Shown in pieces: positions 57,598 through 64,000 of a stretch of DNA of 64,000 nt. Under the pieces are notes generated by a model. It was not told where the DNA came from. It saw only the letters and a program-made list of their open reading frames with translations, and ran no database searches. Source of the stretch: Tsuneonella troitsensis. GTDB taxonomy: Bacteria; Pseudomonadota; Alphaproteobacteria; Sphingomonadales; Sphingomonadaceae. Numbering within the stretch: position 1 is the stretch's first letter; each line of letters opens with the position of its first letter. The translations under genes and the position numbers were made by a program. The stretch covers positions 62,001-126,000 of the forward strand of contig NZ_LMAU01000003.1 of the NCBI RefSeq assembly GCF_001441535.1. Direction: 5' to 3'.

Positions 57598-58323
57598 TCA
57601 CCGAGATATGCGCTCCCGGCGCGCGCGGACCCAAGCGAGATCATGCTTCCACATCGTCCGGAACAGCAGCCAAAAGCCCGTCACCGCCAGCCACGCCATC
57701 GCGACGCCGGCGGTGATGATCAGCGGATGGTTGAAGCTTGTCCTGTCGGCGTAATCCATGTTGTGAAGCATCCAGAAGAAATCCCACCAGCGCCAGGTGT
57801 CATTCCGCCGCTCGAGCACGGCGCCCGTGGTGGCCGACACGTAATATGTGCTCGCGTCGTCGCCGGCGAAATCGACCTGCCAGATCGGCGGCTCGTGGTC
57901 CCTGACCGGCAGCGATCGCTCGGTAAGAAGCTTCGCCGCGCCGGGCCTCGCCCCGTTGGGATGGTTCGACTGCGCAATGGCGCGGGCGGCGGGCGCATCG
58001 ATCGTCACTGGAATTCCCGTTCGGGCATCGAACATCCGGGTCGATCGCGCGGTCCGCACTTCGACCACCGGCCGATCAAGCAGAGTCTTCAGCCGCAGAC
58101 CCTCGATTTCTGCGCTGCCCAACTCGCGGACGATCCCTGGCCACGCGGTCGCTTCGCCAGCGACTGCCGCTTGGGTCGCTTGAGGCCGGGGGCCTCCGGC
58201 AACCGCCTCCATGTCTAGCAGCGCCATCGCGGCGCCACTGATTGCCCAGATCACGAACTGCAGGCCGATCGCCAGCCCGACCCACTTGTGGATTTTCCGC
58301 AGCCAGGTCGACTTGATTGTCAT
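57598..58323 (-). CDS. PepSY-domain membrane protein (second of a pair)
   Basis: Start 58323 gives 241 residues. An N-terminal helix after KIHKWVGLAIGLQFVIWAIS, a periplasmic region with PepSY features (WQVDFAGDDASTYYVSATTG then RRNDTWRWWDFFWMLHNMDY) and a C-terminal helix (LIITAGVAMAWLAVTGFWLL) match the PiuB/PepSY-TM family. Conserved His residues next to the helices suggest haem or metal contact. It overlaps the paralogous gene upstream by 4 bp. These pairs often accompany copper or iron genes. Confidence 0.8.
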   Translation of the reverse strand: MTIKSTWLRKIHKWVGLAIGLQFVIWAISGAAMALLDMEAVAGGPRPQATQAAVAGEATAWPGIVRELGSAEIEGLRLKTLLDRPVVEVRTARSTRMFDARTGIPVTIDAPAARAIAQSNHPNGARPGAAKLLTERSLPVRDHEPPIWQVDFAGDDASTYYVSATTGAVLERRNDTWRWWDFFWMLHNMDYADRTSFNHPLIITAGVAMAWLAVTGFWLLFRTMWKHDLAWVRARRERISR

Positions 58324-59024
58324 AGGGTGCTGCGCCCCTTCTTCTTGCGCTTGGGAAAGGCATGGAAAAGCAACCAGATGCCCGAGAGCGCCATCAGTAC
58401 CGCGCCCCACGTGAAGACGCGAAGAAGGGAGTTGTTGACGTTCTCGCGCTCGTCATAATCCATGATGTGGAGCATCCACACGAAGTCGAACACGCGCCAC
58501 AGTTCGTGCCGGCGCGACAGCAGTTCGCCGGTAACCGGTGAGAGATAGAAGGTCGGACTGTTCCAATGATCGAACTCCACCCGCCAGAGCGGAGGCGTTC
58601 GTCCGCGGATTTCCCCGGGCACATCCGTAAAGAGTTCGACCGATGCGATGGACTCGGACCCGGTGTAGTACGACGAAGCCAGGGCTCTGATTGCCTGCTC
58701 GTTCGGCGGGTCCAACCGCGTAGCCGAGGTTGCCCCGAAGGCGCGCTCTCCCGAGGGCCCTTCGGTGACATAAATCGGGCGCTCATCAACCCAGGCCAGC
58801 CTGATGCTGGAAGCTTTCTCCTGCGCGGCAAGCGCGAGCGGATCCCGCAAGGCGTTCGCATGGACGCCCGGAATGGACGCCACGCGAATGAGATGGTCGC
58901 CGTGGATCGTATCGATATGGACGATGGTCATGTAAAGGCCGCTAAGCGACCAGACGACCACCTGCAGGCCGACGAACAGCCCGATCCATTTATGCGTCTT
59001 GCGGGCGATTACGTGGGTTCGCAT
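58320..59024 (-). CDS. PepSY-domain membrane protein (first of a pair)
   Basis: A 234-residue paralogue of the next gene, with the same order: ARKTHKWIGLFVGLQVVVWS, PLWRVEFDHWNSPTFYLSPV, LWRVFDFVWMLHIMDYDERE, then a final helix (WGAVLMALSGIWLLFHAF). The pair likely forms an inner-membrane complex. It follows the DUF305 gene by about 70 bp at the end of the copper module. Confidence 0.8.
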   Translation of the reverse strand: MRTHVIARKTHKWIGLFVGLQVVVWSLSGLYMTIVHIDTIHGDHLIRVASIPGVHANALRDPLALAAQEKASSIRLAWVDERPIYVTEGPSGERAFGATSATRLDPPNEQAIRALASSYYTGSESIASVELFTDVPGEIRGRTPPLWRVEFDHWNSPTFYLSPVTGELLSRRHELWRVFDFVWMLHIMDYDERENVNNSLLRVFTWGAVLMALSGIWLLFHAFPKRKKKGRSTL

Positions 59025-59096
59025 CTGCGGACGAAAGCTCCGGCGTTGAATGAGAGTGGCCCCGGCGAAGTTCTCGCCGGGGCCATCAAGGGGCGA

Positions 59097-59897
59097 TCAG
59101 CAGTGGCCCGCTTCCCGATGTTCGGGAGCGCAGGTAGGCGACGCGTCGGGCTCCGCTACAGGCTCCGGCGAGGGCTTGGGCGCAGCCGCTTTGGCCGGGC
59201 CCGGCTTTGCAGCCGCAGCCTTCGGAGCAGCAGGTTTCGCGATAGTCTCCGGCGCAGCGGTTTCGCTCTTGGCTTGCGCTTGCATTGCCATCGGCTCGCC
59301 GCGCAGCATCGCTTCGACCATCCCCACTTCCTGCAGCTGCTCGGACCGGGTCTCCACGATCTGCGCGCGCACGGCCCCGCTCGCGCCGTTCGCGAGTGCG
59401 ATGTCCGACATCGCGACGGCCCCGCGGTGGTGGGCGAGCATCTTGGCGAGATAGGTCTCTGAAGGGGTCGCGCCTGATGCCCCCATCATCTCGGTGTGCA
59501 TCTCGGCCATCGCGGCTTCGTAAGGCCTTGCGCTGGCGGGATCGGCCGCACCGTTGCGGGCGAGCGCCTTGAGCGCTTCGATCTCGGCGCCCTGGTTGTT
59601 GATCGTCATCTGCGCCATCTTCGCGACATCGGCGGTGGGTTGGAGGCCAAGCACGATCCGCGACATGTCGATCGCGCCGTCGTGGTGCGCGATCATCTTC
59701 TTGACCCAGGTGTCGGCGGCATCGACGCCGACCGCCGCCTTCATCGACTTGTCCATCGTCATCTCGGATTCGGCGTAGGGGCCGTCCATGGTCATGCCGG
59801 CAGCGGGCGCGGCGTCTTCGGTAGGCTGGTCGGCGCTTCCGCAGGCGCTCAGCGACGCGAGCAGCGCAAGCGCTGCAATTCCCGTTAGTTTGGTCAT
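59097..59897 (-). CDS. DUF305 lipoprotein with C-terminal Cys/His motif
   Basis: Start 59897 gives 266 residues with a lipobox (LLASLSAC). Two DUF305 repeats are visible: KKMIAHHDGAIDMSRIV and AKMLAHHRGAVAMSDIAL; DUF305 proteins are ferritin-like four-helix bundles with His/Met-rich sites. After an Ala/Pro/Lys-rich linker the protein ends TCAPEHREAGHC, almost the same unit that is repeated five times in the CopB protein of this cluster. It is likely a periplasmic copper-binding factor. Confidence 0.85.
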   Translation of the reverse strand: MTKLTGIAALALLASLSACGSADQPTEDAAPAAGMTMDGPYAESEMTMDKSMKAAVGVDAADTWVKKMIAHHDGAIDMSRIVLGLQPTADVAKMAQMTINNQGAEIEALKALARNGAADPASARPYEAAMAEMHTEMMGASGATPSETYLAKMLAHHRGAVAMSDIALANGASGAVRAQIVETRSEQLQEVGMVEAMLRGEPMAMQAQAKSETAAPETIAKPAAPKAAAAKPGPAKAAAPKPSPEPVAEPDASPTCAPEHREAGHC

Positions 59898-59929
59898 CGA
59901 GTATCTCCGTGGTTTTCGGTCGTATCGGG

Positions 59930-60409
59930 TCAGAGGCGGCCCATGATCCGCTTCATCTCGGCAATTTCGTCTTTCTGCGCCTGGATGATCTCGCCGCAGA
60001 GCTGGCGTATCTCGGGGTCGGTGAGCTTGGCTTCCTCGCACATCAGGATAGCTCCTGAGTGGTGTGGAATCATCGAGCGCAGGAACTGGTCATCGCCGAC
60101 GAGGCTCTGTTGCCGGATGCCGACAAGCGACAGGACGAAGATCGCCGCAAAGGCTACATAGAGCGCGGCGTTGAGCTTCCGGTTGCGATACATGCCTCCC
60201 ATTGTCGCAAGCATGATCGCGCCCATCGGCGCCCACATGACCAAAGCCATGTAGAAGAAGTTCACGTTCTGGATGAACTCCCCCCAGCTCCAGATCATGG
60301 CGAACATGGCGAGATACATCACCAGCAGGCTCAGCCCGAGATTGCCCGCCAGCATCATGTAGGGCTTCGAGCCGCCCTCGTGATGCGCGGACTTTGCGTG
60401 GTCTTCCAT
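59930..60409 (-). CDS. DUF305-family membrane protein
   Basis: A 159-residue protein with three hydrophobic segments (LSLLVMYLAMFAMIWSW; MGAIMLATMGGM; VAFAAIFVLSLVG) followed by one DUF305 unit (FLRSMIPHHSGAILMCEEA). A His-rich N-terminus (DHAKSAHHEGG) precedes the first helix. Position between the DUF2231 and DUF305 lipoprotein genes suggests a membrane partner for copper handling. Confidence 0.85.
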   Translation of the reverse strand: MEDHAKSAHHEGGSKPYMMLAGNLGLSLLVMYLAMFAMIWSWGEFIQNVNFFYMALVMWAPMGAIMLATMGGMYRNRKLNAALYVAFAAIFVLSLVGIRQQSLVGDDQFLRSMIPHHSGAILMCEEAKLTDPEIRQLCGEIIQAQKDEIAEMKRIMGRL

Positions 60410-60421
60410 CGGTCGTTCTCC

Positions 60422-61111
60422 TTACCAGTTCAGGTGATCGACGCCGTGCACGAGCGCGCCGCCGAACCACCCCTGCACGAGGATCGCTGCCGTCAGGATC
60501 GACAGCACCACGATCATGGCTGTGCCGCGATCCTGCTCGGGACGCTTGAGCGCGAACACACCCAAGGCGAACGCGCCGATCCCGATGCCGGTCCCGAGCC
60601 AGCGGTGGCTCTGCATCATCCAGTCGTCGAGGCCGAGTTCAAACCCGCCGCTCAGCCAGCCCGACAGCAGGGCGAACGGAGCGGTCACTCCTGCGGTCAC
60701 CACCAGGAACTGGACGGGCTTCGCGAAGCCGGGCCGCTTGCGCCCGACGATGGCGGTGAAGAGCGCCGCCGGAATGAAGGCGATTGGAAAATGCACCAGC
60801 ATGGGATGGAAGCGGCCGAGCCAGTCGAGCAGTCTGGCCGCGAAGTTCTGCGGCGGATCGTCTGCTGCGTCCATCGCCGCCATGGCCGCGGCATGACCCG
60901 GCATCGCAGGATCGTGGGCCATGGGAGCCGCGTCCCGCGTTCCGCCAGCCGCCGCACGTTGTGCCTCGAGTTGCGCTGCCTCCTGCTTCGCTTTGTGATC
61001 CTTGTGCGCCGATACAGGTGCCGCTGGCATGGACAGGACAGCGATGGCTGCAAACATCGCCAGCACCGACCGCGCCAGCAAGCGATGCGATCGTCGGATG
61101 AACATGCTCAT
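60422..61111 (-). CDS. DUF2231-type membrane protein of the copper module
   Basis: Start 61111 gives 229 residues: a signal peptide (ARSVLAMFAAIAVLSMPAAPVSA), a polar Ala/His/Met stretch (MAHDPAMPGHAAAMAAMD), then four helices with the DUF2231-like RFHPMLVHFPIAFIPAALFT and WMMQSHRWLGTGIGIGAFAL. The conserved His residues could bind haem or copper. It lies one base after the SnoaL-like gene and upstream of the DUF305 genes. Confidence 0.78.
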   Translation of the reverse strand: MSMFIRRSHRLLARSVLAMFAAIAVLSMPAAPVSAHKDHKAKQEAAQLEAQRAAAGGTRDAAPMAHDPAMPGHAAAMAAMDAADDPPQNFAARLLDWLGRFHPMLVHFPIAFIPAALFTAIVGRKRPGFAKPVQFLVVTAGVTAPFALLSGWLSGGFELGLDDWMMQSHRWLGTGIGIGAFALGVFALKRPEQDRGTAMIVVLSILTAAILVQGWFGGALVHGVDHLNW

Positions 61112-61112
61112 C

Positions 61113-61607
61113 TCAGGTCCCCTTCGGCTTGCGCGCCGAATTGTGCATGACCAGGATCTTCCAGCCATCCGCCGTTCTCGTGAGCACGCTCGTGGCGACG
61201 CCCCTGCGCATCGCGATCTCACCGCTCTCCGTCTCGATCCGGTAATTGTAGGTCTCGGTTGCGAGCGCGAGATCGCCTTCGATGCGCACCGCGACCGCGT
61301 AGTCGGAGAACGCGAACGCGCGGAAAGCCGCGAGCTCGGGCCCCAGATGATGCGCGAGATACTCCTTGTAGGTGCCTTCGACCCCGCCGGTTTCGAACAC
61401 CGCGGAATCCTCGGTGAAGAGCGCTTCGGTGCCGCTCGCGTCCAGCCGCTCTATCGCGGACTTGTAGCGCGCCAGCACGTCGCGAACGGCGCTCTCGTCG
61501 GCGCCGAGCGGCGCGGTTTGCGGTGCCGTCGGCCCCGCTTTTGAAGGATGGTGCCCTGGTGCCGCCTGGAGCGCCAGCAAGGCTGCGATCATGGTCGTTA
61601 TCAACAT
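61113..61607 (-). CDS. SnoaL-like (NTF2-fold) protein
   Basis: Start 61607 gives 164 residues, with an N-terminal export-like segment (TTMIAALLALQAAPGHHP) and a DUF4440/SnoaL domain: ESAVRDVLARYKSAIERLDA, FTEDSAVFETGG, and the closing VLTRTADGWKILVMHNSAR. No catalytic set is evident. Placement between copB and the DUF2231 gene suggests an accessory periplasmic role. Confidence 0.8.
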   Translation of the reverse strand: MLITTMIAALLALQAAPGHHPSKAGPTAPQTAPLGADESAVRDVLARYKSAIERLDASGTEALFTEDSAVFETGGVEGTYKEYLAHHLGPELAAFRAFAFSDYAVAVRIEGDLALATETYNYRIETESGEIAMRRGVATSVLTRTADGWKILVMHNSARKPKGT

Positions 61608-61620
61608 TGCTCTTCTCCCC

Positions 61621-62907
61621 TCAGAACCAGAAGCGAATGCCCGCCAGGAAGCTAAAGCCTCCGGCAGATTCGCCTTCATCACGCAGGAAATCGCGCGTCC
61701 TGCCGAACGCCCGCTCGTATTGGACGCCCACGTAAGGAGCGAATTCGCGGGCGATGTCGTAGCGCAGCCGGACGCCGATCTCTGCATCGGTCAGACCCGC
61801 GCCGACACCAATGTCCTCGCTGCTCTGAGCCGCGAAATTGAGCTCGGCACGCGGCTGCAGGATCAGCTTTTGGGTGATGCGCTGGTCGTAGTAGCCTTCG
61901 AGCCGGCCCAACAGTTCGCCCCGATCCGACAGGAACAGCGCGCCCTCGACATCGAAGAAACCCGGCGCCAGCCCCTCGAATCCGATCGTGGCGTAGACGC
62001 GCGATGGGTCTGGCTCGAAATCGTACCGGACACCGGCCTGAAGATCGAAGTAAGGGCCAATGGCGCGGCTATAGAGCGCCTGGACCTCAGCCGATTCCAC
62101 CCCGGCGCCGAACTCGCCTTCACCTTCGGTTTTGACCACCAGCCGATTGATGTCTCCGCCATACCAGGCCTCGCCGCCCCATTCGTAGGCGTCGCGACCG
62201 TCCTTGATCTTCACCTCGGCGATGTTGAGCATAACCAGCGAAAAGTTCTGGCCGCCGTGATGCAGCGACAGATGGTGACGCCCCATGGCCATCGCGGACG
62301 GGCCATAGATCGCGTCCGCAGCGTAGTCCGTGGGCACGGGCGGAGCCGTGCCCGAGCCGGCAGGGAGGTTCGTCCCTTCTGCCGTGATCGTTTCGGCCGG
62401 GGTGCAATGTCCCATCGCCGCCTGTTCCGGCGCGCACGTTACCTGAGTCGCAGGTTGCGCTGCGGGGAGTGTGCAATGCCCCATCTCCGCATGCTCCGGC
62501 GAGCAAGTGGTTTGGGCCGGGGACGCGCTCTGTGGCGTCGCTGCGGGAGAGGCAGCGGGACGCGTGCAATGGCCCATTGCAGCATGTTCGGGCAGGCAAG
62601 TGCCCGGCGCTTGAGGTGCCGGTAGTGGCTGAGCGGCAGCCGGTTGGTTTTCCGGTAGCGTGCAATGTCCCATCGCGGCGTGCTCGGGCAGGCAGGTCGG
62701 CGGCGCTTTGCGCGCGGGCTGCGGCTGAGCGACCGCCGATCGACTTGCCGGCAGCGTGCAATGCCCCATGGCAGCATGCTCGGGAGCGCAACTCGTGGCT
62801 GCGGTAGGGACCGATGTCTGGTCCGGCGAAGCCTGTTCTTGCGCGACTGCTGGCACGCTGGCGAAAGCCGCCACGGCAAGCAGGGGAAGTCTGTGAAGCC
62901 AGATCAT
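61621..62907 (-). CDS. copB: Copper resistance protein CopB with five Cys/His repeats
   Basis: Start 62907 gives 428 residues with a signal peptide (MIWLHRLPLLAVAAFASVPA). Five near-identical units C-x-P-E-[HQ]-A-[AE]-M-G-H-C begin at Cys40, 72, 104, 135 and 158, joined by Pro/Ala linkers. From about residue 205 the CopB outer-membrane barrel follows (YEWGGEAWYGGDINRLVVKT; RLRYDIAREFAPYVGVQYER, ending RFWF). CopB works with CopA in copper sequestration. It starts one base after the copA stop. Confidence 0.92.
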   Translation of the reverse strand: MIWLHRLPLLAVAAFASVPAVAQEQASPDQTSVPTAATSCAPEHAAMGHCTLPASRSAVAQPQPARKAPPTCLPEHAAMGHCTLPENQPAAAQPLPAPQAPGTCLPEHAAMGHCTRPAASPAATPQSASPAQTTCSPEHAEMGHCTLPAAQPATQVTCAPEQAAMGHCTPAETITAEGTNLPAGSGTAPPVPTDYAADAIYGPSAMAMGRHHLSLHHGGQNFSLVMLNIAEVKIKDGRDAYEWGGEAWYGGDINRLVVKTEGEGEFGAGVESAEVQALYSRAIGPYFDLQAGVRYDFEPDPSRVYATIGFEGLAPGFFDVEGALFLSDRGELLGRLEGYYDQRITQKLILQPRAELNFAAQSSEDIGVGAGLTDAEIGVRLRYDIAREFAPYVGVQYERAFGRTRDFLRDEGESAGGFSFLAGIRFWF

Positions 62908-62908
62908 C

Positions 62909-64000
62909 TTACGCGTCTCCCTTGTCGGGACGCACGGTGACGACACGCATCATCCCGGCGGTCATATGGTAGAGGTTGTGACAATGGAACGCCCAGTCGC
63001 CCTGCGCATCGAGGGTGACGTCGAAGGTCGCCGTCCCGCCCGGCTGCACGTTCACCGTGTGCTTGCGCGGCGACCAGGCGCCATGCCCGGTCACCAGCTC
63101 GAAGAAGTGGCCGTGCAGATGGATCGGGTGCTGCATCATCGTGTCGTTGACCAGCCGCACGCGCACGCGCTCGTTGTGGCGGAACGGGATCGGCTCGGCC
63201 GGTTCGCTCAGCTTCACCCCGTCGAACGACCACATGTAGCGTTCCATGTTGCCGGTCAGGTGGATGTCGAGCTGACGGGATGGCGCGCGCACGTCGGGAT
63301 TGCGCTCGAGCGCCATGAGATCGCGGTAATTCAGCACGCGGTGGCCGACGTCTTCCAGACCCGTTCCTGGATCGCCCATGCGATCAACCGGCATCGGCGA
63401 GATCGTCTGCACGCCGGGGTTCTTGTCGACGTGCGGCGCGTTGGCGAAGTCGCGCATGCCCATCGAGCCGTGGTCCATTGGCGCCGCTGCCTGGCCGGCG
63501 GCCGCCGGGACCGTGTGTCCCATCGCGGCGTGGTCCATCGGTGCTGCCGCCGGAGATGCCGCAACGGAACCATGCCCCATCGCCGCGTGATCCATACCCG
63601 CCATGCCAGCCGCCGCTGCCGTTGCAACTACGGCGCCAGTCTCTTTCCAGCCGGTCAGCTTCCACAACTCGCCCGAGGCGTTCTGTTGGGCAGTCGGATC
63701 GACGCCGCGTACCTTCGCCGGGTTCGATGATCCACTGCCCATCGCGCCATGATCCATCCCGGAATGGTCCATGTCGCCCATGCCCATGTCCTTCATGGTG
63801 AGAAGCGGGCGCGGGCGCAGCGGCGGAACCGGCGCGCTCATGCCCTCGCGCGGCGCAAGGGTCGCGCGGCCCAGGCCCGACCGGTCGCTCGCCTCGCTGA
63901 CGAAGCTGTAGGCGCGGTCCTGAGGTGTGACGACGACATCGTAGGTTTCGGCGGTGCCGATCTGGAACTCGTCCACCGTCACGGGCCGGACATTGAGACC
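62909..64000 (-). CDS. copA: Multicopper oxidase CopA, N-terminus beyond the window
   Basis: The frame is open to the right edge; 363 codons are visible. Copper sites are clear: MMQHPIHLHGHFFELV (type 3/1 site) and the C-terminal WAFHCHNLYHMTAGMM. A Met/His-rich region contains several M-D-H-x-x-M-G units (GMGDMDHSGMDHGAMG; PMDHAAMGHT), typical of CopA/PcoA, which oxidise and sequester periplasmic Cu(I). It is the first visible gene of the copper module. Confidence 0.93.
   Translation of the reverse strand, partial: GLNVRPVTVDEFQIGTAETYDVVVTPQDRAYSFVSEASDRSGLGRATLAPREGMSAPVPPLRPRPLLTMKDMGMGDMDHSGMDHGAMGSGSSNPAKVRGVDPTAQQNASGELWKLTGWKETGAVVATAAAAGMAGMDHAAMGHGSVAASPAAAPMDHAAMGHTVPAAAGQAAAPMDHGSMGMRDFANAPHVDKNPGVQTISPMPVDRMGDPGTGLEDVGHRVLNYRDLMALERNPDVRAPSRQLDIHLTGNMERYMWSFDGVKLSEPAEPIPFRHNERVRVRLVNDTMMQHPIHLHGHFFELVTGHGAWSPRKHTVNVQPGGTATFDVTLDAQGDWAFHCHNLYHMTAGMMRVVTVRPDKGDA

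Noticed and set aside
57329-57634. 101-codon minus-strand ORF after the PepSY genes
   Set aside because: The second half looks somewhat protein-like (YWPFICRSLSPLDSGYPRFA), but it has no recognisable family or start signal and overlaps the PepSY gene; it may be a gene remnant. The 270-bp stretch 57326-57597 is otherwise empty.
1-64000. Insertion sequences, integrase, rep/par genes, rRNA or tRNA genes
   Set aside because: None could be recognised in the translations or by eye, so the replicon type stays open.

Overview
The window is high-GC DNA whose gene families (MobF relaxase with F-type transfer genes, small conserved proteins of the sphingomonad type, alphaproteobacterial GTTC-N7-GTTC boxes) suggest an alphaproteobacterium, most likely a sphingomonad or erythrobacter. 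This placement is inference; there is no rRNA gene or other taxonomic marker. The core is a conjugative element loaded with metal-resistance cargo. I see no replication, partition or integrase gene, so plasmid versus integrative element cannot be decided here.

Layout. 1-7108: a MarR-controlled EmrAB/outer-membrane-factor efflux operon, with a truncated UbiB-family kinase on one side and a thioesterase/hydrolase pair on the other. 7402-9247: three small unassigned genes and a single-stranded DNA-binding protein. 9293-9924: gene-free DNA with inverted repeats, a candidate oriT. 9925-15531: a small putative relaxosome protein, the TraD-type coupling protein and a 969-residue MobF relaxase-helicase. 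15493-22888: an accessory island. It holds an RHH/GNAT/XRE/ImmA-like operon on the minus strand and, divergent from it, a compact ubiquitin-like conjugation operon: a 46-aa basic peptide, a one-domain multiubiquitin-family protein, an E1-like DUF6791-ThiF protein and a DUF6527 protein. Next come an S24 autocleavable-type repressor, a nuclease operon and small proteins. 22890-40548: a complete F-type type IV secretion operon on the minus strand, in transcription order traA-L-E-K-B-dsbC-V-C-(orf)-trbI-S26 peptidase-W-U-trbC-N-F-H-G. 40919-41618: an XRE and an AlpA-like regulator, divergent from traA.

41741-57325 is heavy-metal resistance. A MerR regulator of ZntR/CadR/PbrR type faces an operon of a methyltransferase, a CDF transporter and a cytochrome c-FTR1 (PbrT-like) permease, followed by a dihydrolipoamide dehydrogenase homologue. 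Converging on it is a czc-type RND operon (small His/Cys protein, CzcC, CzcB, CzcA) that continues into a metal P1B-ATPase and a second CDF protein. A CBS-domain gene follows. 57598-64000 is a copper module on the minus strand: CopA (cut by the window end), CopB with five Cys/His repeats, a SnoaL-like protein, a DUF2231-type protein, two DUF305 proteins and two PepSY proteins.

The most interesting points are the ubiquitin-like operon with three TAGCTA boxes at exact 22-bp spacing in its promoter region, and two sequence motifs (GTTC-N7-GTTC and TTTCCTACA) shared by the promoters of the transfer operon and the element's regulators. Together they suggest that conjugation is tied to SOS or to the element's own S24 repressor.
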